Assembly: GCF_015207035.1 (NCBI RefSeq)
Contig: NZ_JADEXQ010000005.1
Location: forward strand, 48,875 to 112,874
Origin: Romeriopsis navalis LEGE 11480
GTDB taxonomy: Bacteria; Cyanobacteriota; Cyanobacteriia; Leptolyngbyales; Leptolyngbyaceae
Reading direction: 5' to 3'
DNA length: 64,000 nt
The notes beneath the pieces were generated by a model. The model made no database searches. It worked only from the letters and a program-made list of their open reading frames with translations, and had not been told where the DNA came from. The position numbers were made by a program, and so were the translations under genes. Below, in pieces: positions 1 through 10,263 of the stretch. Each line of letters opens with the position of its first letter. Position 1 is the first letter of the stretch.

Positions 1-2774
1 ACTTGAACTTGGCCCTGAATGGGCTAAGTGGCAATGCTCAGATGAAGGTCTATCAACGTCAGGGTGACGGTAGCCTGGGGGCTGAGTTAACAAGTAGTGC
101 GACCTCTAGCAATACTGGCACGCTAGCTGAGTCATTTGTGCTCAATAACTTGTCAGCGGGAAGCTATGTGATTGAGGTGCAGTTGCCTACCGGCGTGACG
201 GAGGCAAACTATACGCTGCAAGGGTTCGCTAGCGATTCGGGCAAAGCGAATACGCTGTTATGGCGTCAAGCCTCAACGGATACCCTGACGTTCTGGCAAG
301 TTAATGGCACTACCTATGTTGGTTCTGATTATGTGAATGCAGGAATCCCGGGTTATGAAGTAATTGGGGTTGGCGACTTCGACGGCGATAAAATTGAAGA
401 TCTCGTCTGGCGTGAGAATAATGGTCCAGCGGATGATACTGTCACGATCTTTTTCATGAATGCGGATAATTCCGTGCGCGATGTTCAGTTCATCCTGGAT
501 GCGGCGAATCAGCCGTTGAAGTTCTCTGACCAGTTTCAATTGGGCGGGATTGCCGATCTCAACGGTGATGGTAAAGCCGATATGGTGATTACCTCAGATT
601 TTGGAGCGGTATTTGTCTGGCGGATGGATAATGGCCGAATTGCCGAGCAGCAGGTCTACGATGGCTTGTCCGGTTATGAAGTGAGCGGCTTTGGCGACTT
701 TGACGGCGATAATAAGCAAGATATTGTTTTCCGGAATACGACAAACGGGCAGGGATTGCTGGCTGTTTGGTTGATGGATGGCGCGTCCCGGACGGCGTCC
801 GGGTTTGTCTCGACGGGGTTGACCGCGGACTGGAAGATTGAAGGGATTGGGAATGTGAATCGCACTATCGGTGGTTCGGATTCTGCTTCGGGTGCCGATG
901 GTAATGATGACTTTATCTTCCGCAATTCCGGTACAGGACAGGTCGCAATTTGGCAGATGAATGGTCTGCAGTTGCAAAATGCCGCCATCGTTGGTGGTGC
1001 GATTCCAAGTTTCTATGACATTGTGAAGACGGCGGATGTCAGTGGTGATCGGAACGTTGACATTATCTGGCGGGATAACAGTGCGGCGGCTCAGGTAGGC
1101 TTCTGGCTACTTGAAGGGGCATTTGCCAAGCAGGCGCAGTTTGCGCAGCGCGCGATCGGCCTTGAATATGTGCCAGTAGCATTTGCTGATTTTGATGGTG
1201 ATGATCGGACCGATATTTTCTGGCGTAATACCAATGCCGCTGGATCGGGTGACCCATTTGCGGAAGCGACGGCAATTTGGTTGTTAGATGGGGTGAATTC
1301 GAAGTCGGAGGCCTTTGTGAATGTGCCTGGCTCGAACCCTGAAACCCCAGCATTGCGTCCAAGTAACTTGAACTTGGTGGGTACAATCAGCGCCGAGTTT
1401 ACGAAGCAGACGCAGTCAACGGCGGGTAATGCTGTATCAACAGCGTTCAATATTGGCTTGCTGGAAGGTGCGGGTGATTACCAAGATGCGGTGATTGGGC
1501 CGGCGAGTGATTTCTTCCAATTCAAGCTAGAGCGTTCTTCGGATGTGACCGTCGCTTTGTCGGATGCCTTTGGTAGCACAGGTGCGGTCAATGCGACTTT
1601 TGTGTTGCAGCAGCAGACGGGCTTAAATCAGGATGGAACGCCTATTCTGACGACTGTTAACGACTTGAATACGCCATTGGCTGCAGGAACCTACTTCTTG
1701 GAAGTTAAGAGTTCGGCGTTGGTTGGTCAGTCCGTAGCTTATAACTTGAAGATTGAAGGTACGCCGAATATTGTGAACCTTCAGGGTAGTGCGTTTGCGT
1801 CGGTCACGCCTGATTCAGGCTTTGAGGGTACGGCCAATGGCGCGATTCGTCTGGCTGATTTGACGGGTGTGACAAATCAGACGCCAGAAGCCGATAAGCC
1901 CAAAGCGACGGTTGATATCAACTTCACAGTGGCGAATACGGAAGCGACGCAGTCGGCTCCGGTCGATGTGCGGTTCTATTTGTCACGGGTCCAAACCATT
2001 GACCCAACGAATACGAAAACTGTGGATGAAGTCAGCAGTGCCCAAACAATCGATTTGGGGACGTTTAATATTGCCGCTGGTGTAGCCGGTAATTCGACCT
2101 TCTCCGGTGTGTTTGAAAATGTTGAGTTGCCAGCGGGTGACAATAATTTCTGGACCACCGATACCAACTATTTCATTGGTTATGAGGTTGATCCAGTGAG
2201 TCAAGGCGCACCGACAGGCGCGTTGTTCGAGACGAATGAAACCGACAATATTAATCGCGGCCTAGATATTGACGTGAAGCAAATCGCGATCGAAAACACC
2301 CAGACTCCTGATCTAGCGGGTGCTGGACTGACTGCGACAGCTGGAACCGCGGCGGTGAAGGGAGGCAATGTGGCCTTGAGCTATGCGGTGCAAAACCTGG
2401 GTAAGAAATCAACCGGTAGCGTTGCGAATGATGTGGCAGTGCGGTTCTTCTTGTATCGCTTAGATGCAAATGAAGCGAATGTGCTGAATATCAGTGATAC
2501 ACAGCGGACGGTGGCGCTAGCGGTAACGGATGATAATGCTCTCTTCTTGCCGAATATTGATGGTGAGACAACGGCACCGGCTCAAGCGATTGAGGTTATC
2601 TTGCCGAATCTCAATAATGCGTTCTGGCAGAATAATCCGGTTGGGACGCAGTACTTCATCGGTATGCAGTCTGACTCCGGTAGTCTGATCGCTGAGTCAA
2701 ATGAATTGAACAATATCAACATTGGTGCCGGTACCGATAGTATTCAAATCACGGTATCTGACCCTGTTGCCTAG
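1..2774 (+). CDS. Large FG-GAP / PPC / CARDB surface protein, C-terminal part (5' truncated by window)
   Basis: The frame is open at the left edge, so the true start lies outside; about 920 residues are visible. In order I see a pre-peptidase-C-like beta domain (about 1-75), a block of FG-GAP/VCBS-type repeats (about 80-460), a second PPC-like domain (about 480-595) and two CARDB-like domains (about 625-770 and 785-915). The FG-GAP units carry calcium-loop motifs such as DFDGDNKQD and DLNGDGKAD, each followed by an aromatic strand of the type WRxxxxG and AxWxMDG. Such domains occur in large exported adhesins or enzymes, and the calcium loops suggest folding outside the cell. No catalytic domain is visible here. 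The repeat style matches the FG-GAP block of the beta-helix protein at 58388-60823. The enzymatic or adhesive role is unknown; domain calls are by eye. Confidence 0.8.
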   Translation, partial: LNLALNGLSGNAQMKVYQRQGDGSLGAELTSSATSSNTGTLAESFVLNNLSAGSYVIEVQLPTGVTEANYTLQGFASDSGKANTLLWRQASTDTLTFWQVNGTTYVGSDYVNAGIPGYEVIGVGDFDGDKIEDLVWRENNGPADDTVTIFFMNADNSVRDVQFILDAANQPLKFSDQFQLGGIADLNGDGKADMVITSDFGAVFVWRMDNGRIAEQQVYDGLSGYEVSGFGDFDGDNKQDIVFRNTTNGQGLLAVWLMDGASRTASGFVSTGLTADWKIEGIGNVNRTIGGSDSASGADGNDDFIFRNSGTGQVAIWQMNGLQLQNAAIVGGAIPSFYDIVKTADVSGDRNVDIIWRDNSAAAQVGFWLLEGAFAKQAQFAQRAIGLEYVPVAFADFDGDDRTDIFWRNTNAAGSGDPFAEATAIWLLDGVNSKSEAFVNVPGSNPETPALRPSNLNLVGTISAEFTKQTQSTAGNAVSTAFNIGLLEGAGDYQDAVIGPASDFFQFKLERSSDVTVALSDAFGSTGAVNATFVLQQQTGLNQDGTPILTTVNDLNTPLAAGTYFLEVKSSALVGQSVAYNLKIEGTPNIVNLQGSAFASVTPDSGFEGTANGAIRLADLTGVTNQTPEADKPKATVDINFTVANTEATQSAPVDVRFYLSRVQTIDPTNTKTVDEVSSAQTIDLGTFNIAAGVAGNSTFSGVFENVELPAGDNNFWTTDTNYFIGYEVDPVSQGAPTGALFETNETDNINRGLDIDVKQIAIENTQTPDLAGAGLTATAGTAAVKGGNVALSYAVQNLGKKSTGSVANDVAVRFFLYRLDANEANVLNISDTQRTVALAVTDDNALFLPNIDGETTAPAQAIEVILPNLNNAFWQNNPVGTQYFIGMQSDSGSLIAESNELNNINIGAGTDSIQITVSDPVA

Positions 2775-2849
2775 GTCGCTCAAGATCATGTAAAGCCTGA
2801 AGCGAGCGAAGTTGACTTGCGATGGCGAAGTTAGATTAATGTTGTATGG

Positions 2850-2880
2850 GGGAGTATCCACTGGATACTCCCTTTATTTA
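2850..2880 (+). terminator. Rho-independent terminator after the FG-GAP protein
   Basis: An 11-bp perfect inverted repeat (GGGAGTATCCA at 2850-2860 with TGGATACTCCC at 2862-2872, one base between them) is followed by a T-rich stretch. It lies about 75 bp after the stop codon. Confidence 0.75.
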
Positions 2881-3013
2881 TGGTTGCATGTGAGTTTTAT
2901 GCCGCCACCAAAATTTAGCGCCCCGGTAAATCTGTCAGAATTATGTAAAATTCGGCTAGTATAAAAGCCTAGATACAGCCCTAGCCCCCGGTTTCTAGTC
3001 AGGTTTTTGCGAT

Positions 3014-3655
3014 ATGAAGATGCGAGCTATTTTAGCCCGTACAAATCAGAGTCCGCGGCGTCGAAAAATTGTTCGGCGGCGGTTATCTGTGCCGCGTCTG
3101 CTGCTATTAACCGTGGTTGTTGGGGTTGGCTGGGTGGGCTATCGTCATGTTCAAGCGACGATGACCAAACCGCAGGCAGTGTTGGTGTTAGGTGGTGAAG
3201 CGGAACGTGAACGTTATGCGGCGAAGTTTGCGTTGAAACACCCGAATCTGCCCATTTGGATTTCGTCTGGGGCACCCCGAGAATATAGTGAGTGGGTGTT
3301 TTCCGAGGCGGGCGTTGATCTACAGCGGTTGAAGCTGGATTATCGGGCGGTGGATACGCTCACGAATTTCACAACTTTAGTTGATGATCTCAAAACCCAA
3401 GGGGTAACGAAAGTTTATTTGGTGACTTCGGATTACCATATGCGCCGATCACGGATGATTGGAGAGATTATTCTGGGCAGTCGAGGGATTGACTTTCAGG
3501 CAGTGGCAATTCCCTCGCAGGAACCGGAGGAGGATGTCGCGAAGGTTCTGCGGGATGGTGGTCGAGCGGTTCTATGGGTGATGACGGGTTATACCGGGTA
3601 TGGTGAGTCGCCGTCCGTAACGCCACCGGCTGTAACGCCGACACCCACTCGCTAA
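3014..3655 (+). CDS. YdcF/SanA-like DUF218 domain protein
   Basis: A 213-residue protein. A basic N-terminus (residues 1-30, many Arg) precedes one hydrophobic segment (about 29-45), which predicts a single N-terminal membrane anchor. A DUF218 domain follows: the first strand and loop VLVLGGEAERER (about 55-66), then ISSGAPREY, and VTSDYHMRRSRM (about 140-151), the conserved block of the family. The C-terminal tail is Pro/Thr-rich. DUF218 proteins (YdcF, SanA, ElyC) act at the envelope, and some affect cell-wall or polysaccharide metabolism, but the biochemical activity is not settled. The gene stands alone and converges on the histidine kinase downstream. The ATG at 3014 is the first good start; a TATAAA-like element lies at 2960-2965. 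Confidence 0.8.
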   Translation: MKMRAILARTNQSPRRRKIVRRRLSVPRLLLLTVVVGVGWVGYRHVQATMTKPQAVLVLGGEAERERYAAKFALKHPNLPIWISSGAPREYSEWVFSEAGVDLQRLKLDYRAVDTLTNFTTLVDDLKTQGVTKVYLVTSDYHMRRSRMIGEIILGSRGIDFQAVAIPSQEPEEDVAKVLRDGGRAVLWVMTGYTGYGESPSVTPPAVTPTPTR

Positions 3656-3700
3656 GCGGCAGTTATGATTTCTGAGTCTGGTTTAGTGATGTATTGAAAT

Positions 3701-5107
3701 TTACTGGATTTGTTGTTGTGGCAGCTTGATCTGGAGCCAGGCACCGCCGGTGTCAGGGTGATTGCGAGCTGTGATATGTCCGTTATGACGCTCGATAATT
3801 TGCCAGACTATCGCTAACCCGAGGCCGCTGCCACTACCAGTTTGAATGCCACTATTATCGGTTTGAATGCCACTATTGCGCTTGTGCCGGTGGGGGGTGT
3901 TGGCTGGCTGGTGCTGTTCCATGTTGCGGCTGGAGTTGCGGGCGCGTGATGGATCGCCGCGATAAAATCGTTCGAAAATTAATGGTAAGTCTGATTCTGG
4001 AAACCCTTGGCCGGCATCAATCAAGTCGATTTGAATCATGGATGGTCGTTGGTTGGTCGCTGTTTGGCTTGATGATTGTGTTGGTAATTTCGACTCGATT
4101 AGTTGGACTTTGACCTGAATTTTTTGATGGTCCGGTGAATATTTGAGGCTGTTATCTAAGAGATTGAGCATGACTCGGAATAGTCGCGATTCGTCAGCGT
4201 GGATAATCAGATAATTGGGGCCTTGGTAGCTGAGGGTGATGTTGTGATCCTGAGCAAGGGGTTCAAGGCTGTGCCAAGCCGATCGAATCATCTGCGCTAA
4301 ATCGACGCTGTGAAATTTCAGGGCGCGATCGGGACGACTTTCTAACTGACTGAGGTCGAGGATTTCCTGCACGAGTGTACTGAGTCGAATGATTTCGGCT
4401 AAGAGGCGATTGACCCATTGGCGTAGGGATGGATCAACGCGTGTTTGGAGGGTTTCGGCGACGAGTCGAATTGACGTGAGTGGAGTTTTCAGTTCGTGGG
4501 CGACATCGGAGGCCCAACGATCACGCTGCTGAGATAGAAAAACTTCCTCCTGACGACTTTCAAGCAGCACTGTAATGTGGGAATTGGTCAGAGGAAAGGC
4601 ATATCCTCGCAGATGATTAATCTGTTGGGTGGTGGCGGTAATATTCTCAACGTCAGCGCTGATCGGATAAAGTCGCCAGTCTTTTTGGCAAAGTTGCTGA
4701 CGATCGCGCGCTTTTTCAATTAATTGATCTAAATCATAGGAGCGGACCAACTCCAACAGAAGGCGTGGGTCGGTGGTGCGATATTGTTTTAGATCAAGCT
4801 GGATGTTCAGCAATCGTAGGGCTTGTTGATTGGCGTCAACCATTTGGTTATCGGCATCTACTAAGAGATAGCCCATGGGACCTTGATTAATCACATTTTT
4901 CCAAGCGCGAATCTCGTCTTGTTGCTTCTGACGATGTTGTTGTACGTCAGTGAGTAGATTTGCGAGTCGATTGCTCAGCGAAAAGCCTGATTGATGATGC
5001 ATGTTGCTATGCAACATGCCCTCTAGTTGGCGGCGGAGTCGGGCACGATACAAGAGTAATGTGATACCGCCGATAAGGAGTCCAAATAGAAAACTGAGCA
5101 AATTCAC
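3701..5107 (-). CDS. sphS: Sensor histidine kinase, SphS/PhoR-like
   Basis: A 468-residue kinase. The hydrophobic N-terminus (about 3-20) is membrane-associated and no periplasmic sensor domain is present. A PAS-like domain (about 65-180) is followed by a HisKA domain with the phospho-acceptor His204 in DVAHELKTPL, an N box (LLDNSLKY) and G boxes (DAGQGF, GLGLAIV). This layout (short hydrophobic N-terminus, PAS, kinase) fits cyanobacterial SphS, which senses phosphate limitation and phosphorylates SphR. The partner regulator lies upstream on the same strand with 144 bp between. The start is GTG at 5107. Oddity: the loop between the F and G2 boxes holds a low-complexity insert with a duplicated NSGIQT heptad (21-bp tandem duplication near 3841-3882). 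The kinase class is certain; the SphS assignment is an inference strengthened by the Pho box before sphR. Confidence 0.75.
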   Translation of the reverse strand: MNLLSFLFGLLIGGITLLLYRARLRRQLEGMLHSNMHHQSGFSLSNRLANLLTDVQQHRQKQQDEIRAWKNVINQGPMGYLLVDADNQMVDANQQALRLLNIQLDLKQYRTTDPRLLLELVRSYDLDQLIEKARDRQQLCQKDWRLYPISADVENITATTQQINHLRGYAFPLTNSHITVLLESRQEEVFLSQQRDRWASDVAHELKTPLTSIRLVAETLQTRVDPSLRQWVNRLLAEIIRLSTLVQEILDLSQLESRPDRALKFHSVDLAQMIRSAWHSLEPLAQDHNITLSYQGPNYLIIHADESRLFRVMLNLLDNSLKYSPDHQKIQVKVQLIESKLPTQSSSQTATNQRPSMIQIDLIDAGQGFPESDLPLIFERFYRGDPSRARNSSRNMEQHQPANTPHRHKRNSGIQTDNSGIQTGSGSGLGLAIVWQIIERHNGHITARNHPDTGGAWLQIKLPQQQIQ

Positions 5108-5147
5108 AGTGGCGATGTTGCGTAGAGAGCACGATAGCAGCGGAAGG

Positions 5148-5188
5148 GTTCGACGGAGCGATGACTAGTGTTCGACGGAGCGATTACT
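5148..5188. repeat. 19-bp direct repeat between sphR and sphS
   Basis: Two 19-bp copies beginning GTTCGACGGAGCGAT lie at 5148-5166 and 5170-5188. They differ at one base and are spaced 22 bp start to start. They do not resemble Pho-box octamers. Function unknown. Confidence 0.55.
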
Positions 5189-5251
5189 TGAGCTGTGATG
5201 TAGCGATCGACGGTATGTTTGGTTGCGTTAGCTCTGACTCGGTACTCCGAT

Positions 5252-5959
5252 TTAACCAAACCGATAGCCAAAGCCGCGAATCGTGACTAAATGCTTAGGA
5301 TGGCTGGGTTCCTGCTCTAACTTTTCGCGCAGCCATCGAATATGGACATCAACGGTTTTACTATCCCCAATGAAGTCATGGCCCCAGACCTTTTCCAGCA
5401 ACTGTTCGCGGGACCAAACGCGCTTGGGATGTGACATAAATAGTTCCAGCAATTTAAATTCTTTCGGAGATAGATTAATTTCATCGCCGCTAACCGTGAC
5501 CCGACATTCCTGGGGATATAACGCGATGCTATTAAAGGAAAGATGTTCGCCGTTTTGTTGATCTTGGAATTGCTGTTGCCGTCGCAATAAGGCACGACAT
5601 CGGGCAATTAGCTCACGCATGCCAAAGGGCTTAGTCAAATAATCATCAGCACCAACTTCGAGCCCAACGACACGATCGGTCTCAGTCCCTTTGGCGCTTA
5701 GCATCAAAATGGGCACGAGGTTGTTTTGGCGTCGCAGGAGCCGACAGATATCTAACCCATTTACATTAGGCAGCATCAGATCGAGGATGATTAATGCAAA
5801 GTCGCGGTTTGCCGCTTGATCGTTGGCCTGCATGAGATCGAGTGCCATGCGTCCATCGGCAATCGTGCTAACTTCGAATCCTTCTTCCTGTAATGCAAGT
5901 TCGATCGTCTCACGGATCAGATCTTCATCTTCAACCACTAAAATTTTGCCTAGGCTCAT
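5252..5959 (-). CDS. sphR: OmpR/PhoB-family response regulator, SphR-like
   Basis: A 235-residue regulator: a receiver domain (about 5-120) with acidic pocket DED at 11-13, phospho-acceptor Asp60 in IILDLMLP and Lys in YLTKPFG, then a winged-helix DNA-binding domain (about 140-232) ending in the typical TIRGFGYRFG. An in-frame start exists at 5995, but I prefer the ATG at 5959: the receiver begins directly after it, and the putative Pho box at 6006-6035 would sit only 11 bp before 5995, leaving no room for promoter and leader. The gene precedes sphS in the same direction, so the two are likely cotranscribed. SphR activates phosphate-uptake and phosphatase genes in cyanobacteria. The family is certain; the orthology is inferred. 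Confidence 0.78.
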   Translation of the reverse strand: MSLGKILVVEDEDLIRETIELALQEEGFEVSTIADGRMALDLMQANDQAANRDFALIILDLMLPNVNGLDICRLLRRQNNLVPILMLSAKGTETDRVVGLEVGADDYLTKPFGMRELIARCRALLRRQQQFQDQQNGEHLSFNSIALYPQECRVTVSGDEINLSPKEFKLLELFMSHPKRVWSREQLLEKVWGHDFIGDSKTVDVHIRWLREKLEQEPSHPKHLVTIRGFGYRFG

Positions 5960-6005
5960 GTCAGGTGAGGAGAAAAGTGCTCTGGCAAGCATCATACGGC
6001 AATCT

Positions 6006-6035
6006 TGGTCAACCGTGATTTAAGGTGGGGTTAAC
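6006..6035 (-). promoter_or_regulatory. Putative Pho box (SphR operator) upstream of sphR
   Basis: Read on the minus strand there are three octamers, GTTAACCC (6028-6035), CTTAAATC (6017-6024) and GTTGACCA (6006-6013), separated by exactly 3 bp each. The cyanobacterial Pho box is known as direct repeats close to (C/T)TTAACC(T/A) with 3-bp spacers. The site lies 47-76 bp before the preferred sphR start, as expected for an activator site. The match was made by eye. Confidence 0.55.
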
Positions 6036-6087
6036 GTTCCTGGATTGACGGAATAGCTGAGTTGTTATTTCTAGGATTTGCTGAATT

Positions 6088-6101
6088 AGCGACATGTCGC
6101 T
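6088..6101. promoter_or_regulatory. 14-bp perfect palindrome upstream of sphR
   Basis: AGCGACATGTCGCT reads the same on both strands. It lies between the terminator of the GxRPV-repeat gene and the Pho box, about 130 bp before sphR. It may be an operator for an unknown dimeric regulator; there is no other support. Confidence 0.3.
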
Positions 6102-6125
6102 CAGCCGATTTTGAGCCAATTGGGC

Positions 6126-6155
6126 AAAAAAATGGGTAACGCCGTAACGCTACCC
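6126..6155 (-). terminator. Terminator of the GxRPV-repeat gene
   Basis: On the minus strand, downstream of the stop at 6208, an inverted repeat GGGTA...TACCC (6151-6155 with 6134-6138, plus inner CG pairs) is followed by a run of seven T (6126-6132 complement). Confidence 0.65.
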
Positions 6156-6207
6156 GATTGAACTTTATGTGATTACCGCCGGAGACAAATTGAATTTGTT
6201 TGATGAA

Positions 6208-7041
6208 TTAGTCGATGAAGCCCATTAGTTCGTAAGCATTATCGATTTCATTGGAAAAGATCGGACGATCGCCGGGCAGCTTGTCTGACTCGACTAAGCC
6301 ATTCGGGCTCGCCATTACAGGACGACCACCGGGCAAATCCAAACCTTCAACGGCGTGGAAGTCGCTGATGAAGATCGCGCTACCACCAGGCAGGGCATCA
6401 TATACTTTCAGGTCCGATGACTGAATCGGACGACCATTCAAAATTGTCCCAAATACAGCCATAGCACTAGCGGCGACAGGTCGCTCACCGGCCATCTGCA
6501 ATGTGCCAACCATTTCAACTTCATTCGGCATAACGGGACGCTCCCAAATAGATAAAGACGGGGTTTGCTTGACAATCGAACCTTTGGCGGCAGCCTTTGC
6601 TTTGACCGGTTTGGGATCGACCTTAACTTCTGCTTGGCTCATACTACTGCTTCCTGATTTGGTGGATTTTGCTGCCGTAGTTTTGGCGGTAGTCGTTTTG
6701 GCGGCGGCCTTAGATGAACTAGACGTCTTACTGCTAGCAGTTGCAGTGGCCTTGGCTTTCGATGTACCGGTGCTAGCTTTAGCGGCGGCAGCTTTGACTG
6801 CAGATGCATTGGATTTAGTGGTTTCTGACCGAGAATTAGTGGTCTGAGTGGTCGTCGGCTCAGTGGAACCTGTGGTTTTGCTGTCTGCGACACCATCGGC
6901 TTTCGAGGGAACTTTCTTGGCCGAGTCGGAAGTAGCAGCTTTGGTCTCAGGTGCGGCAGTTGGTTTTGAGTCAGTGGTTGACTGCGATGCCGGAGTCGTT
7001 GCTTTGCGAGTCGAGGCTTTTCTAGTTCTGCGGACTGCCAT
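6208..7041 (-). CDS. Ala/Ser/Thr/Lys-rich protein with C-terminal GxRPV repeats, unknown function
   Basis: A 277-residue protein. I chose the ATG at 7041 over one nine codons upstream because a strong GGAGGAG ribosome-binding site lies about 10 bp before it. Residues 1-150 are low-complexity, built from Lys, Ala, Ser and Thr, basic and probably disordered, like histone-H1-type tails. The C-terminal ~110 residues form about six degenerate units of 17-20 residues, most starting with GxRPV or GxRPI and often ending LPG (for example ERPVMP, ERPVAAS, GRPIQSS, GRPVMAS, DRPIFS). The protein ends ELMGFID. I recall similar GNRPI-repeat tails in other cyanobacteria but know no function. It lies downstream of prk on the same strand, beyond the prk terminator, so it is probably its own unit. 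Confidence 0.75.
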   Translation of the reverse strand: MAVRRTRKASTRKATTPASQSTTDSKPTAAPETKAATSDSAKKVPSKADGVADSKTTGSTEPTTTQTTNSRSETTKSNASAVKAAAAKASTGTSKAKATATASSKTSSSSKAAAKTTTAKTTAAKSTKSGSSSMSQAEVKVDPKPVKAKAAAKGSIVKQTPSLSIWERPVMPNEVEMVGTLQMAGERPVAASAMAVFGTILNGRPIQSSDLKVYDALPGGSAIFISDFHAVEGLDLPGGRPVMASPNGLVESDKLPGDRPIFSNEIDNAYELMGFID

Positions 7042-7267
7042 GGGCTTTGACTCCTCCAGACGACACATAGCAAGTAGCGCAATTGAATGAAATTGCGCTA
7101 AAACGCTACTCGATCAAATCAGTAAATCTTAAGTAAACATTATAGGTGCAAATGGCTCGTCCATCGTCGGTGGGATTGCTTGGGAGAACTTATGCGTCGA
7201 ATTTTAGATGCTAATGAGTTGGTTTGGTTTAACGATTGGTCAATTGCTGGAAGGGGCAATCGACACA

Positions 7268-7299
7268 AAAAGCGTGCATCATTTTAGACGCACGCTTTT
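7268..7299 (-). terminator. Terminator of prk
   Basis: A perfect 10-bp inverted repeat, AAAAGCGTGC (7268-7277) with GCACGCTTTT (7290-7299), ends in a T run on the minus strand. It starts 37 bp after the prk stop. Confidence 0.8.
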
Positions 7300-7335
7300 G
7301 CTGAAGGCACTGGATTTGAGTGCTAGCAGATGGGA

Positions 7336-8343
7336 TTAAACGCCAGCTGTGACTCGAGCAGCTTCTTTTTTGCCAACCAAACGCTCATAGGTGGCACGCA
7401 TTTTAAGACCCGTCAACACCTGCCATAGCCCGGTGCCGTTGTTTGAACCGGGATACTCTTTGTGCTGCAGAAGTAGCTCAGTTGCTTCACCGGCATAACG
7501 AGTTGAGAGGTTACTCAGGTGCTTCTCGATATAAATTACTTCTTCGAGGTTGTCAAACTGACCGTCGACCTCGAGTACCGATACACTGTGGCCGAAGTAC
7601 TCGTCAGGGCCATAATGCATTTTAATTCCCGGGTAGGAACAAGTCAGCTTACGACCGCAAGGGATCCAGTCAATTGTGGAGCCTTCATCAAATAGATAAG
7701 CCGGCTCAAATCCTTCAATGCCCTCGCGCTGGATCATCTGGACTCGCAGCACTTTACGCTCGGTATCATCTTTAATCAGCTGAGTCGGCAAGACGCGAAT
7801 GACAACGTCAGCTTCGCCTTTCTGCGGATCGATGAACTTATCGAAGTCAGGCTTGCGCGATTGGATTTGGGCCAATACGTCTTCATAGGTGTGACCACGC
7901 TCAGCCATGTCACGCTGGATCTTCCAGGCGATCTTAACTTCGTCATCAATGTCGAGATAAACGCTAAAGTCGAGGAGGCCGCGCACTCGCTCATCATAAA
8001 TTGGGTGCAAACCTTCGATGACCACAACGTGGTTCGGGTCGATCGGTTCTGGGGGATCAAGCTCACCAGTTTCATGGTTGTAGATCGGCTTCATGATCTG
8101 ATTGCCTTCTTTCAGAGACTTGATTTGCTCGTACATCAAGTCAAAGTTGTTGGCACGGGGGTCGAGGGCTGTAATACCAGTCTCTTTACGCTGCTTCCGA
8201 TCCAGACTGTGGTAATCGTCGAGGCAAATTACCGTTACAAAGTCTTCACCAAACAGGTCGGTGATACGACGCAAAAAGGTCGACTTACCGCAACCTGAGT
8301 CGCCGGCCACGCCGATGAGAACCACACGGTCTGGCTTAGTCAT
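7336..8343 (-). CDS. prk: Phosphoribulokinase
   Basis: A 335-residue Calvin-cycle enzyme that phosphorylates ribulose 5-phosphate with ATP to give ribulose 1,5-bisphosphate in the cytoplasm. The P-loop GVAGDSGCGKST spans about 11-22. Cys18 inside it and Cys40 in CLDDYH are the pair known to form the regulatory disulphide under thioredoxin control. A second C-terminal pair lies in IPCGRKLTCSYPG; in this family it takes part in binding the CP12/GAPDH complex. Length and sequence are typical of cyanobacterial class II PRK. An AGAGGAA ribosome-binding site sits before the ATG at 8343. A hairpin terminator follows, and the gene is divergent from petH across about 600 bp. Confidence 0.98.
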   Translation of the reverse strand: MTKPDRVVLIGVAGDSGCGKSTFLRRITDLFGEDFVTVICLDDYHSLDRKQRKETGITALDPRANNFDLMYEQIKSLKEGNQIMKPIYNHETGELDPPEPIDPNHVVVIEGLHPIYDERVRGLLDFSVYLDIDDEVKIAWKIQRDMAERGHTYEDVLAQIQSRKPDFDKFIDPQKGEADVVIRVLPTQLIKDDTERKVLRVQMIQREGIEGFEPAYLFDEGSTIDWIPCGRKLTCSYPGIKMHYGPDEYFGHSVSVLEVDGQFDNLEEVIYIEKHLSNLSTRYAGEATELLLQHKEYPGSNNGTGLWQVLTGLKMRATYERLVGKKEAARVTAGV

Positions 8344-10096
<1,753 letters not shown>

Positions 10097-10137
10097 GTCG
10101 ATTAATTCTGCTTCAACTCGTCCGAAGTGATCACCTT

Positions 10138-10172
10138 AAAACGCCGTAATCATTCAGATGATTACGGCGTTT
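10138..10172 (+). terminator. Terminator of petH
   Basis: A perfect 13-bp stem, ACGCCGTAATCAT (10141-10153) with its complement at 10158-10170, has a 4-nt loop and is flanked by AAA and TT. It lies about 40 bp after the stop. Confidence 0.8.
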
Positions 10173-10263
10173 CAGCTATGAGTGTGGCTGGCAATTGACT
10201 TCTATAAATAAATTAGGTGACTTCTATCAACAGGTTGTGGGTTGTCTGTCGGATCAATTGGGT

